From Amycolatopsis sp. NBC_01480 (GTDB taxonomy: Bacteria; Actinomycetota; Actinomycetes; Mycobacteriales; Pseudonocardiaceae): 64,000 bases of DNA. This document shows, piece after piece, positions 1 to 7,973 of the stretch. The notes beneath the pieces were generated by a model. The model was not told where the DNA came from and did no database searches. It was given only the letters and a program-made list of their open reading frames with translations. The position numbers and the translations under genes were made by a program. Within the stretch, counting starts at the first letter, position 1. Every line of letters begins with the position of its first letter. The DNA lies in assembly GCF_036227205.1 (NCBI RefSeq), contig NZ_CP109442.1, positions 3,658,001 through 3,722,000 on the forward strand. Direction: 5' to 3'.

Positions 1-50
1 CGGGGGGAGGTGTGGCCTATTGGCACCACGGTGAGCTGACGGGCGGTCAC
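1..50 (-). CDS. Start of a second gene coupled to the lanthipeptide exporter (partial)
   Basis: A GTG codon at 50-48 overlaps the TGA of the upstream ABC transporter gene (GTGA overlap), and the frame stays open for 16 codons to the window edge, beginning MTARQLTVVP. Only the start is visible, so the product cannot be read. In ram/amf-type lanthipeptide loci the synthetase, precursor and first ABC transporter are followed by a second ABC transporter, so this is probably the second half-transporter. That is inferred from gene order alone. Confidence 0.45.
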   Translation of the reverse strand, partial: MTARQLTVVPIGHTSP

Positions 51-2143
51 GCGGGTTCCTCGGATTCTTCGGTGAACACGGCGCGGTAGTCGGGCAGCCG
101 CCACAGCCGGGCGTGCGGTGCGACGGCGCGGACGCGTCCGTTGTCGAGCCACACCACGGCGTCGGCGCGGGAGGCCGTGGTCGTGCGGTGGGTGACGACC
201 ACGCGGGTCCGGCCGGGCAGCACGGCGGAGATCGCGTGTTCCACGGCGGCTTCGGTGACCGTGTCGAGGCTTGCGGTGGCGTCGTCGAGCAGGAGCACGC
301 GCGGGTTGTGCACGATCGCGCGCGCCAGACCGAGGCGCTGGGCTTCGCCGCCGGAGAGCGGGGTTTCGGCGAGCGGGGTCTGGTAGCCGTGCGGGAGGCG
401 CGCGACAACGTCGTGGATCTGTGCGGTCCGGCAGGCGCCGCGGACTGCGGTGTCGCCGGCCCACGAGCCGTAGCCCACGGCGTCGGCGACGGTGGTTCCC
501 AGCAAGGCCGGGCGCTCGAAGCCGTAACCGATGACGGCGCGCAGCTCTTCGGGGCGGAGTCGGTGCAGGCCGCGGCCGTCCAGGAGGGCCTCGCCGGCGT
601 TGGGCACGCGCAGTCCGCCGAGCACACCGACCAAAGTGGACTTCCCCGAGCCGGAGCGGCCGACGACGGCGGTGAACGTGCCGGCCGGGAGCACGAGGTC
701 GATGTCGGTGAGCGCGGTGCCGACGGTGACCCGGCGCAATTCCAGCGTGCCGTGGCCGGGCAGCAGGCCGAGGCGGCCGCGGTCCGGGGCGTCGGCGTCG
801 AGCACCTCGGCGAGCCGCTGCGCGCACGAACGCGCGCGGGAAAGCGTGGTGAGCAAGGGAATCTGCGTGACGAGGCCCATGCCGAGGGCCACGTAGCCGA
901 GCGCGGCGAGCACGTCGCCGATGGTCAGGCGGCCGTCCAGCACGCCGAAGCCCGCGGCGGTCAGCGCGACCAGCTCGACGGCCGGCAGCAGCAGCGCGGC
1001 GCGCCAGACCATCCGGGCCTGGGTGCGCCACATCCCGCGGCCGGCGAGGGTGAGGCGCGGCAACGGTCGGAGCACGCGCTCGGCCTCGCGGTCGGCGGTC
1101 CCGGACGCGGCGATCGTGCGCAGCCCGGCGACGGCGTCGAGCAGCCGGGCCGCGAGCTCGCCGGACACCCGCTGGTAGGCGAGGACGTCGTCGGCGGTGT
1201 TGCGCAGGTGCGTGCGCGCGAGCAGCAGCGCGAACGGGATGCTGCCGAGGAACACGAGCGCGAGGCGCCAGTCGAGCAATGCCAGCAGCACGACGGCGCC
1301 GGTGGAGATCACCGTCGCCGACCCGAGCTGGACGACGATCGGGACGATCCCGCCGGCGCCCACGCAGTCCCCGGTCAGCCGGCTGATCGCGTCGCCCTCC
1401 GCGAACGGCGACCGCGTGCCGAGCGCGAACAGCCGATCCGCCACCCGTCGCCGCAGCCAGGCGCTCGCGGAGCTCGTGAGCCGCGCGATGAGGATTCCGC
1501 CCACGACGTCGGCGCCGATCTCCACCCCGCCGACCAGCAGCAGCCAGAGCACGGGCCGCCAGCCGGAATGCCCGCCGATCACGGCGTCGGCGGCCGCGGC
1601 GAGCGCACTGGGCAGCAGCAGGCTGGCGGCCGTCGCGGCCAGCGCGGTGACGATCACGGCCACCAGCCGCGGCCGGTCCAACCGGGCGACCCGGCGAAGC
1701 AGCCGATCCGCGGATTGGTGGCGGGGCGCGGATTGATCGGCGAGCTGGCCATCGGGCGGCTGGTCGACGCGAGGCTGCGCGGCTTTGTGGTGGGCGGGCT
1801 CGTCGGCGTGAGGCCGAGCGACGGGTCGGTCCACAGCTTGGCGGTCAGCGGCCGGCTGGTCGGTGCGAGGTCGAGTGGTGGGCTGGTGGTGGGCGGCCTC
1901 GGCGGTGTGAGGCTGGTCGGCCGCCTGATGGTGGGCGGGTGGCTCGTTGGTGTGAGGCTGGGTGGGGGGCTGGTTGGCGGGTGGCTGGCTGGTGCGGGAT
2001 CGAGCGACTGGTCGGACCGCAGCCTGTTGATCGGCGGATAGCCGGTCGGGGTGACGGCGGTCAGCGGTGGGCAGGCCGTGGTCAGCGGCGGACAGGCCGT
2101 GGTCGGTCGTGGGTGGCGGTGGGTCGGTGGCCGAGCGCGCCAT
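47..2143 (-). CDS. ABC transporter, fused membrane and ATPase domains (lanthipeptide exporter candidate)
   Basis: Half-transporter of about 698 residues with a membrane domain (roughly residues 150-440) followed by an ATPase domain (roughly 460-690). Visible motifs are Walker A GRSGSGKST, signature LSGGEAQRL, Walker B VLLLDDATASLD and switch VTHR. The start is placed at ATG 2143 because GGGAGTGAG lies just upstream; a further in-frame ATG at 2275 has no such site. It lies downstream of the lanthipeptide precursor on the same strand, so export of the modified peptide is the likely role, as for RamA/AmfB. No C39 peptidase domain is present, so leader removal must occur elsewhere. Odd feature: the first ~145 residues are a low-complexity Pro/His/Ala/Asp/Thr-rich tract built of degenerate repeats, which ordinary exporters lack. 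Confidence 0.85.
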   Translation of the reverse strand: MARSATDPPPPTTDHGLSAADHGLPTADRRHPDRLSADQQAAVRPVARSRTSQPPANQPPTQPHTNEPPAHHQAADQPHTAEAAHHQPTTRPRTDQPAADRQAVDRPVARPHADEPAHHKAAQPRVDQPPDGQLADQSAPRHQSADRLLRRVARLDRPRLVAVIVTALAATAASLLLPSALAAAADAVIGGHSGWRPVLWLLLVGGVEIGADVVGGILIARLTSSASAWLRRRVADRLFALGTRSPFAEGDAISRLTGDCVGAGGIVPIVVQLGSATVISTGAVVLLALLDWRLALVFLGSIPFALLLARTHLRNTADDVLAYQRVSGELAARLLDAVAGLRTIAASGTADREAERVLRPLPRLTLAGRGMWRTQARMVWRAALLLPAVELVALTAAGFGVLDGRLTIGDVLAALGYVALGMGLVTQIPLLTTLSRARSCAQRLAEVLDADAPDRGRLGLLPGHGTLELRRVTVGTALTDIDLVLPAGTFTAVVGRSGSGKSTLVGVLGGLRVPNAGEALLDGRGLHRLRPEELRAVIGYGFERPALLGTTVADAVGYGSWAGDTAVRGACRTAQIHDVVARLPHGYQTPLAETPLSGGEAQRLGLARAIVHNPRVLLLDDATASLDTVTEAAVEHAISAVLPGRTRVVVTHRTTTASRADAVVWLDNGRVRAVAPHARLWRLPDYRAVFTEESEEPA

Positions 2144-2455
2144 CTCACTCCCTCGATCACGTCGAAACGCTTCGTATCTCGGAACTCCGTCGGGCAGGCC
2201 CGACCAGAGCCGACAGCCCTGAGCCGGATGGGACCCGAGCCAGGCGGCGCTGAGCCAATGAACCCAGGCCGACAAGTCCAGGCCGAGGACCTGGGCCGGG
2301 TGAACCCGAGCCGGTGAACTCAGTCCCCCGACCCCAACCCAGCCGGCTCAACCCGGTGACCAGCAGCCCGCGGCGGGGCAGAATGAAAGGTGCGGGAGCG
2401 GCGCACTTGGCCTGTGCCGCTCCCGCACCTCCTCACGGGGTCAAACGCCGGTGGT
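2144..2455. other. Gap between lanthipeptide precursor and exporter genes
   Basis: This 312-base gap contains the strong hairpin at 2389-2429 near its precursor-proximal end and the exporter ribosome binding site near 2150. I see no further gene in it. Confidence 0.5.
2389..2429 (-). terminator. Hairpin after the lanthipeptide precursor (terminator or attenuator)
   Basis: Two perfectly complementary 14-base arms (2389-2402 and 2416-2429) enclose a 13-base loop, and the minus-strand transcript continues into TTTCATTC. It begins 26 bases after the precursor stop codon. A partial terminator here would give more precursor mRNA than exporter mRNA, a common arrangement in lantibiotic operons. Confidence 0.75.
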
Positions 2456-2599
2456 TCAGTGGCAGGTCAGCAAGCTGAGCGTGCTGTTGGTGCAGGAGGC
2501 CAGCAGGCTCAGGTTGCTCGGCGCGCCGCCCCCGCCGCCGCCGTGGCCGTCGAGGGCCTCGGGGGCTTCAAGGGCCTGCAGCTCCAGAACCAGTTCCAT
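2456..2599 (-). CDS. Class III lanthipeptide precursor, SapB/AmfS-like
   Basis: A 47-residue peptide, start ATG with GAAGGGAA upstream, 28 bases after the LanKC stop codon. The leader begins MELVLELQALEAPEA and carries the acidic/hydrophobic LxLQxLE block typical of class III leaders; a run of six glycines (residues 20-25) follows. The core holds two Ser-x2-Ser-x(n)-Cys units: SNLSLLASC (residues 28-36) and STLSLLTC (39-46), then a final His. SapB (RamS) has the same layout, SRASLLLC and SSLSITTC. Expected modification is dehydration of the serines and lanthionine or labionin rings to Cys36 and Cys46. By analogy with SapB the product may be a surfactant morphogen for aerial growth. The ring type cannot be told from sequence. 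The hexaglycine linker is unusual. Confidence 0.9.
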   Translation of the reverse strand: MELVLELQALEAPEALDGHGGGGGGAPSNLSLLASCTNSTLSLLTCH

Positions 2600-2627
2600 G
2601 ATGTTCCCTTCTCTTGTTCCGCCGGTC

Positions 2628-5186
2628 TCAGTGGCCGGAGGTGTGGGGGGACGGCGTGCGGCCGAGGAACGGCAGCACCTCCTTGCCGTCCATGAGGGCC
2701 GACAGGGCGAGCAGGATGCCCGCGCCGCCGGTGGTGACGTCCATCGAGAGCCGCAGCAGCTGGTTGCCGGGGAAGGCGAGGCCGCCGCGGAACGGAACCG
2801 CGTGCCAGGCGAGGCGGGCCAGGTGCAGGTCGATGGCTTCGCGGATTTGCGGGGCCGGGTCGGCGCCGAAGGACAGCGCGGTCGCGAGCCCGCATCGGCC
2901 GTAGAGCAGGCCGGGGTGGATCACGAACTCGCCGCGGCAGGATTCGCGCAGGCCGGGCAGGCTTTCGCCGGCGGTGGCGCCCGGTTCGTGGCGCACGAGC
3001 TGCTCCGCGACCATCAGGATGCCCGCGCTGCCGATGCCGGCGTACGGGAGCGTGCGCCGTTCGCCGTCGCGGACCTGCAGCGAAGCGTCGTCGGCCAGCA
3101 CACATTCCTCGAGGTCACGCTGCAGGGCCTGGTCGGCGAACGAAAGCCAGGCGCGTTCACCCGTGCGCTCGAACAGCCGGATGAACAGCAGCGCCGGGCC
3201 CGTCCAGCCGCTGAGCAGGCCGGCCCGCGCGAATTTGCCGGGCGGTGCCGCCGTCTCCAGCGCCTCGCCGAGGCGGACGGCGGTGGTCAGGGCTTGCCGG
3301 CCGAACTCGTTGTCGCCGCGGCTGACGGCGAAGTGCAGCTGCGTCAGGCCGATCCCGGCCAGCCCGCCCTCGAGCGCGTGGTCCGTGGTCTGCTCGACCA
3401 GCTGGCGTGACGCCGTGAGCAGCTCCGTCGCCGCCTTGTGGTGGCCGAAGTTCTCCAGCACGTAGGCGATTCCGTGGCTGCCGTCGTAGAACCCGGGCCG
3501 TGTGGGCGGCTCGCGGCGCACGGCGTCGAGCAGCCACTGCTCGTGCTCGGGATGACGGCCGGCGCCGGCGACCTCGAGCGCGTGCAGCACCCCCGCCGCC
3601 CCGACGCCGAAGCAGGCGCCGCCCACGCGGAACTGCTCGATGTCGCCGGGGAACAGCCGGTCGGTGCGCTCCGGCGTCGCCGTCGCCAGCACGGCCTCGG
3701 CGACCTGCTTGCGGACCAGCGACCAGTCGGGCCGGTCTTCGTCGAGTTCGGTGTGCGTCGACGCCGGCGGCATCGGCGCCTCCCGCGGGCCGAGGACGTC
3801 GACCAGCTCGTCGGCATAGCCGGTCGGCAACGCGAAGCGGCGTTCGACGAACTCCGCGGCGCCACGCAGCTTCGCCGGAGCCAGCTCCAGCAGCGTCGAC
3901 AGCGGCAGGAAGATCCACAGCTTCAGCGCGGCCATCGCGTGCCGGTCGATGTCGAAGCCGTGCCGGTCGGCCGGGGCGCGGAAACCGGGGGCGCCGAGCG
4001 CGGGCCGCTCGCCGGACTCGACGTCGGCGGCCATCTCGAAGTCGATCAGCGAGACCTGGTCGTCTTCGTCCACCAGGATGTTCAGCGCGTGCAGGTCGCC
4101 GAACACGATGCCGCGCCCGTGCAGGTCGCCGACGATCCGCTCGACCTCGGCGAGCACGGCCAGCGCGCGGTCGCGGTAGGCGTGCAGGTCGGCCTCGGTG
4201 CTGTCGCGGCGCGTGAGCGGGTAGTTCAGCGCGAGCCAGTTGCCGAGCGAGGTGCCCGGCATCTGCGCCATGGCCAGGTAGTGGTGCTCCCAGACGGTGA
4301 ACCGCTCGTGCACGTCCGGAACGCCGGGAATGCCGGCCAGCCGCGCCAGCACCTCGTGCTCCCGCTGCAGCCGGGCGACGGCGTCGACCAGCGCGCGGTC
4401 CAGGCCGGCGTGCGGCCGGGCCTCCTTCAGCACGACGGTCTCGCCGTCCGCCTCGCGTTCGGCCAGGTAGACGCCGCCGCCGTTGGAGAAGTGCAAGGAG
4501 CTGGTCACGCGGTACGGGAACTCGGCCGGGTCGCCCGCCTTGCGGGCCGCGAGGCTTTTGTCCAGGCAGATTGGAATATTCACCCAATCCGGTACGGAGA
4601 AAGTGGGCTCACGGCGGTCCGGAACCAGCGTGCCATCGGGTTTGCGGATCGCCAGCACCCGGTTGCCCTCGTGTTCGACCCAGCGCTCGGTGAAGCCGCC
4701 GTAACGCGTGTAAAGTGGACCTTCGCCGTATCGGAGATCACTCAGAATGTAAGCCCCGTGTTCGCCGCGCAGCTGCTCGGAGAGATCTTCGAGCACCCGG
4801 GCCAGCTCGTTGTTGTCGGTCGGATAAATAGTGACGAGCTTGCCGCTGCCGTCGCGCGGTGCGTATTTCGAGTTCCGGGCGAGCAGGATCGCGCGGGATC
4901 GTAGGTGCTTGTACGAGATCCGGTGGCCGACGCAGTACTCGTGCACTGCGGCCAGCACCCGGCCGGCGTTGCCCATCCCGGCCGAGACGTGGATTTTCCA
5001 GCCCTGATCAGGAAGTTCGACGTCCCGGGGGTGCAGCACGCGCCAGATCCCGCGGGTCCCGGTGGTCCATCCGGCGCCGGCGTGGGGCAGCTCGGCGGCG
5101 AAATCGTCGGCGGGCTCTCCGGTTTCCCGCTGCTCGTCGAAGAACAGCGGATCGGCGAAGCAGAACGCTTCATACCGGATGTCCAT
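2628..5186 (-). CDS. Class III lanthionine synthetase (LanKC / RamC-like)
   Basis: An 852-residue trifunctional enzyme that should phosphorylate Ser/Thr in the precursor core, eliminate phosphate and cyclise Cys onto the dehydro residues. The lyase region is about residues 1-200. The kinase-like region (about 225-490) has VVLKEARP (ATP lysine), GDLHALN (catalytic loop) and IDFEMA (metal-binding Asp). A LanC-like barrel fills about 520-852; its YGRCG and WTG segments lack the zinc ligands of LanL/LanC, which places it in class III rather than IV. The start is taken at ATG 5186, preceded by AGGGGG, rather than the GTG seven codons upstream. It is first in a minus-strand operon with the precursor and exporter. 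Confidence 0.93.
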   Translation of the reverse strand: MDIRYEAFCFADPLFFDEQRETGEPADDFAAELPHAGAGWTTGTRGIWRVLHPRDVELPDQGWKIHVSAGMGNAGRVLAAVHEYCVGHRISYKHLRSRAILLARNSKYAPRDGSGKLVTIYPTDNNELARVLEDLSEQLRGEHGAYILSDLRYGEGPLYTRYGGFTERWVEHEGNRVLAIRKPDGTLVPDRREPTFSVPDWVNIPICLDKSLAARKAGDPAEFPYRVTSSLHFSNGGGVYLAEREADGETVVLKEARPHAGLDRALVDAVARLQREHEVLARLAGIPGVPDVHERFTVWEHHYLAMAQMPGTSLGNWLALNYPLTRRDSTEADLHAYRDRALAVLAEVERIVGDLHGRGIVFGDLHALNILVDEDDQVSLIDFEMAADVESGERPALGAPGFRAPADRHGFDIDRHAMAALKLWIFLPLSTLLELAPAKLRGAAEFVERRFALPTGYADELVDVLGPREAPMPPASTHTELDEDRPDWSLVRKQVAEAVLATATPERTDRLFPGDIEQFRVGGACFGVGAAGVLHALEVAGAGRHPEHEQWLLDAVRREPPTRPGFYDGSHGIAYVLENFGHHKAATELLTASRQLVEQTTDHALEGGLAGIGLTQLHFAVSRGDNEFGRQALTTAVRLGEALETAAPPGKFARAGLLSGWTGPALLFIRLFERTGERAWLSFADQALQRDLEECVLADDASLQVRDGERRTLPYAGIGSAGILMVAEQLVRHEPGATAGESLPGLRESCRGEFVIHPGLLYGRCGLATALSFGADPAPQIREAIDLHLARLAWHAVPFRGGLAFPGNQLLRLSMDVTTGGAGILLALSALMDGKEVLPFLGRTPSPHTSGH

Positions 5187-5396
5187 GGACTGGCCCCCTA
5201 TGCGCACTTTTCCGGATACGCAGCTCGTTGTTGTGACAAGAAATATTCCCGCATGCCGGAGGTGTCACGGCCAATCCGCCAACCCGGGGGTTCAACTGGG
5301 CTGATCAGGGGGGATAAAAGTGCCGACAGGCACGGTCGAGGAGGACGCTGGGTGATTCCCCCGTGCAAGAAAACCACCCAGAAGAGGTGTAACACA

Positions 5397-5423
5397 ATGC
5401 ATTTCTGTCGTCAGTGCTGGTAG
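5397..5423 (+). CDS. Possible 8-residue leader peptide MHFCRQCW
   Basis: ATG is preceded by GAAGAGG about 10 bases upstream and followed by eight codons and TAG: Met-His-Phe-Cys-Arg-Gln-Cys-Trp. A short hairpin (5348-5381) ends just before its ribosome binding site. It could be a translated leader acting in attenuation, a tiny peptide gene, or chance. The next plus-strand gene starts 200 bases later, which weakens a simple attenuator model. Confidence 0.25.
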   Translation: MHFCRQCW

Positions 5424-5533
5424 CCCGCCCGGTCCCCCAAATGTACCCCGAAATTGGCGGATTGCCATCAGGTGGATTCGGTGATCTATTCACCGGCTCC
5501 GGGGAGCTTCGAGTCCACACGGGACACCCGGTC

Positions 5534-5549
5534 CGTGGTCCGGACCACG
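5534..5549. promoter_or_regulatory. 16-base perfect palindrome, possible operator
   Basis: CGTGGTCCGGACCACG is a perfect palindrome about 75 bases before the membrane-protein gene at 5624 and within the divergent region shared with LanKC. A dimeric regulator site is plausible, but no family can be assigned. Confidence 0.35.
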
Positions 5550-5623
5550 TCGGCTGGGCTCCGGGGGACCGGGGTGATCGGACCGGCGGTAGTTTGGGCC
5601 GGGCGTGGCTTGAGGAGGAACGG

Positions 5624-5989
5624 GTGATTTTCGGTTTCGCGATGGTGGTGGCGGGTTCCGCGCTGCTGGTCGCGCTGTGGAGCTTCGTGCAGTCGATGCG
5701 CAACAAGCTCCCGGACACCGTCCTGCTCGTCGCGCTCGGCGTGGTGGAGCTGCTGCTCGTCGCCCAGCTGGTGGTCGGCATCGTGCTGCTCGCGAGCGGC
5801 GAGAAGCCGGGCAGCATCGCCACGTACCTGGCCTACCTGATCGGCTGCCTGGTGGTGCTGCCGGTCGGGGCGATGTGGGCGCTGGCCGAGCGGAGCCGGT
5901 CGAGCACGGTGGTGCTCGGCATCGCCTGCCTGGCCATCCCGGTGATGGTGCTGCGACTGAACGAGGTGTGGAGTGGAGCAAGCGCGTAG
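5624..5989 (+). CDS. Small integral membrane protein (hypothetical)
   Basis: A 121-residue protein with about four hydrophobic helices and short loops, beginning VIFGFAMVVAGSALLVALW. The GTG start is chosen because TTGAGGAGGAA lies just upstream; a longer frame to 5414 has no such site and would include non-membrane residues. It overlaps the next membrane gene by 17 bases, so the two are probably co-transcribed and may form a complex. No known family is recognised. Proximity to the lanthipeptide locus invites a role in immunity or transport, but nothing in the sequence shows that. Confidence 0.75.
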   Translation: MIFGFAMVVAGSALLVALWSFVQSMRNKLPDTVLLVALGVVELLLVAQLVVGIVLLASGEKPGSIATYLAYLIGCLVVLPVGAMWALAERSRSSTVVLGIACLAIPVMVLRLNEVWSGASA

Positions 5990-6386
5990 GACGGCCACGG
6001 GGCCCGGACGGGTCCTGGTCGCGGTGTACGCCATCTTCGCGTTGGCCGCGACGTCGCGCGCCGGCGTCCAGATCGGGACGAAGTTCCACGAAGCGCCCCT
6101 CGCCTACTCCCTGTCGGCGTTCGCGGCGGTGGTCTACCTGCTCGCGACGTTCGCCCTCGCCCGCGGCGGCGAGCGGTGGTGGCGGGTCGCGCTGGTCTCG
6201 TGCTCGGTCGAACTGCTTGGCGTGCTGACCATCGGGACGCTCAGCATCTTCGACAAGGCGGCCTTCCCGGACGCCACGGTGTGGTCGGTGTACGGCGAGG
6301 GCTACCTGTTCATCCCGGTGGTGCTGCCGGTGATCGGCCTGTACTGGCTCCGGCGGACGGCGCCGCGGCGGGTTGCGGCGGGCTGA
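5973..6386 (+). CDS. Small integral membrane protein (hypothetical)
   Basis: A 137-residue protein with about four transmembrane helices: one near residues 12-30, two in the middle, and a last one ending in YLFIPVVLPVIGLYWLRR. It starts at GTG 5973 inside the 3' end of the preceding membrane gene, which suggests translational coupling. Basic residues flank the helices at both ends. I recognise no family or active-site motif. Its partner in size and topology is the upstream gene, so a two-subunit membrane unit is a reasonable guess. Confidence 0.75.
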   Translation: MEQARRTATGPGRVLVAVYAIFALAATSRAGVQIGTKFHEAPLAYSLSAFAAVVYLLATFALARGGERWWRVALVSCSVELLGVLTIGTLSIFDKAAFPDATVWSVYGEGYLFIPVVLPVIGLYWLRRTAPRRVAAG

Positions 6387-6932
6387 GCTGGGGCTGGGCC
6401 TGGTCGGGTGCTCTGGTCCTGGTCCTGGGTTGGGCCGGGGCCCTCGTCGGTGGGCCCGGGCTGGGCCTGACTTGGGCCTGGTTTGATGCTTCGTCGGTGG
6501 GCCTGCACTAAGTGCCGGGGCCTGCGGTCTTGCGGGTCGACTGCCCGCCGCAGGGTTCTTGGCCGGAGAGAAGCGCTGATCAATCGGGCTCCACCGAACG
6601 CCCCAATGTGGCGTTCGGTGCGCTCAACGCACCCAATGTGGCGTTCGGTGCGTGGAATCGGGGCTGGGCGCGGAGCGCCTCCGTTGAGGGTGGTGGTGGG
6701 GCAGGGCTGGAGCAACCAACGCCACATTGGGGCGCAAGCGCACCTCGCCACCCCCGGTCTTCCGGAGCGCGAGGAGTGCCGTCGCCGGGTCATCGTGCCG
6801 GCCTTGCTGCGTCGTGCGGACGCCGTTTTTGTCGGTGGTCGCTCCTATGGTGGGAAGAGTCGGCGGTGGTGGCGGGTTGCTACCTGTGTCGGCGGCATAC
6901 CACCGGCCTTGGCGTTCGCGGAAGAGGAGACC
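6387..6932. other. Intergenic region with dispersed inverted repeats
   Basis: This 546-base gap begins with a Gly/Trp-codon-like low-complexity stretch (6390-6490), carries the repeat element at 6602-6734 and ends with the DUF427 ribosome binding site (GAAGAGGAGACC) at 6920-6932. I see no gene. Confidence 0.5.
6602..6734. repeat. Intergenic repeat: two direct copies and one inverted copy
   Basis: CCCAATGTGGCGTTCGGTGCG occurs twice (6602-6622 and 6632-6652, offset 30 bases), and a shortened inverted copy, AACGCCACATTGGGGCG, lies at 6718-6734. The arms could fold into a long hairpin. The form resembles the short palindromic intergenic repeats common in actinomycete genomes; function unknown. 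Confidence 0.7.
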
Positions 6933-7316
6933 ATGACCCAGGCTAAGCAGCAGAAGATTCCCGGCCCGGACCACCCGATCACGGTGGAGCCGAACCCGGC
7001 GCGTGTGGTGGTGAAGATCGGCGGCAAGGTCGTCGCGGACACCACCCGGGCCCAGGCCCTGTACGAGGCCGGCTACCCGGCGGTGCAGTACATCCCGCGC
7101 GAGGACGTCGACCTGTCGGGCCTCGCCCGCACCGAGCACGAGACGTACTGCCCGTACAAGGGCGAGGCGTCGTATTACAGCATCACGTCCCTCGGCGCGG
7201 ACGGCGACAACGCGGTGTGGACGTACGAGGCGCCGTACGACGCAGTCGCGGACATCAAGGACCACCTTGCGTTCTACCCGAACAAGGTGACCGTCGAGGA
7301 GGTGCTCGCGAGCTGA
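6933..7316 (+). CDS. DUF427 domain protein
   Basis: A 127-residue cytosolic protein matching the DUF427 family: the segment ARVVVKIGGKVVADTTRA followed by ALYEAGYPAVQYIPREDVD, then the family hallmark TYCPYKGEASYYSI and a final WTYEAPYDAV block. The family has a small beta fold of unproven function. GAAGAGGAGACC just before the ATG supports the start. It is monocistronic, flanked by long repeat-bearing gaps. Confidence 0.9.
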   Translation: MTQAKQQKIPGPDHPITVEPNPARVVVKIGGKVVADTTRAQALYEAGYPAVQYIPREDVDLSGLARTEHETYCPYKGEASYYSITSLGADGDNAVWTYEAPYDAVADIKDHLAFYPNKVTVEEVLAS

Positions 7317-7973
7317 CGGCAGACGGCCGAGTCGGCCGGTGGTCGGATCGGCTGAGTGGGAGGGGGCTGAGCGGGCGGTCAGCGCTGGTAGGTGACCGCC
7401 CGCCACCGCCTGGTTGACGGGCGGTGGTGGAGCCACCTTGCTCCAGTCGCTCCGCCTCGAGAAGGCGCGAGCCTGAGGTCTGGCGGGACGCTGCCTGACG
7501 CCTGACTCGGCGGCGCATTGCTGTACGCCCAACGTGGTGGGCGGGGCCTTGTTTGTCCGGCTTGGTGGGCGGCGTTGGTGCGTGCCCGGTCTGGCGGGGC
7601 GTTGCTGTACGGCCAACGTGGTGGGCGGGGCCTTGTTTGTCCGGCTTGGTGAGCGGCGTTGTTGCGTGCCCGGCCTGGCAGGGCATTGCTGTACCCCCAA
7701 CTCGGTGGGCGGGGCCTTGTTTGTCCGGCTTGGTGGGCGGCGTTGTTGCGTGCCCGGCTCGGCGGCGCATTGCTGTACGCCCACCGCGGTGGGCGGGGCC
7801 TTGCTTGTCCGGCTTGGTGAGCGGCGGCGTTGCGTGCCCGGTCTGGCGGGGCATTGCTGCACGGCCAACGCAGTGGGCAGGCCCTTGGTTGTCCGGCTGG
7901 TGAGCGGCGTTGTTGCGTATCCGGGCCGGCGGGGACGGTGCCGTCTACCCCACCTGACTGGGAAGAGTGCGGC
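7317..7973. other. Intergenic region filled by tandem repeats
   Basis: A 657-base gap, two thirds of which is the 84-bp repeat array (about 7510-7935). Outside the array I see only GC-rich sequence with no ribosome binding site. Confidence 0.5.
7510..7935. repeat. Five imperfect 84-bp tandem repeats
   Basis: The anchor GGGCGGGGCCTTGTTTGTCC recurs exactly every 84 bases, with GC at 7541, 7625, 7709, 7793 and 7877; the fifth copy is the most diverged. Because 84 is a multiple of three, several frames on both strands stay open across the array, but none has a convincing start, codon bias or known domain, so I treat it as non-coding. Copies differ at scattered positions, which suggests an old expansion. 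Confidence 0.8.

Larger units (their letters stand above)
5187..5623. other. Divergent intergenic region upstream of the lanthipeptide operon
   Basis: This 437-base region separates the LanKC operon (leftward) from two membrane genes (rightward) and should hold both promoters. It contains a CTGGGTG/CACCCAG hairpin at 5348-5381, a possible 8-codon ORF at 5397-5423 and a 16-base palindrome at 5534-5549. No regulator gene equivalent to ramR lies beside it in the window. Confidence 0.5.

Noticed and set aside
113..2041. Long plus-strand open frame of over 640 codons opposite the ABC exporter
   Set aside because: It is the complement of a GC-rich gene; composition is Gly/Ala/Arg-heavy, no domain is visible and no ribosome binding site precedes it.
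5624..6386. The two small membrane genes as lanthipeptide immunity genes
   Set aside because: They are on the opposite strand, and class III loci generally lack dedicated immunity genes; no supporting motif.
7510..7935. Possible CRISPR array
   Set aside because: Units are 84 bases, contiguous and diverged, with no unique spacers and no cas genes nearby.
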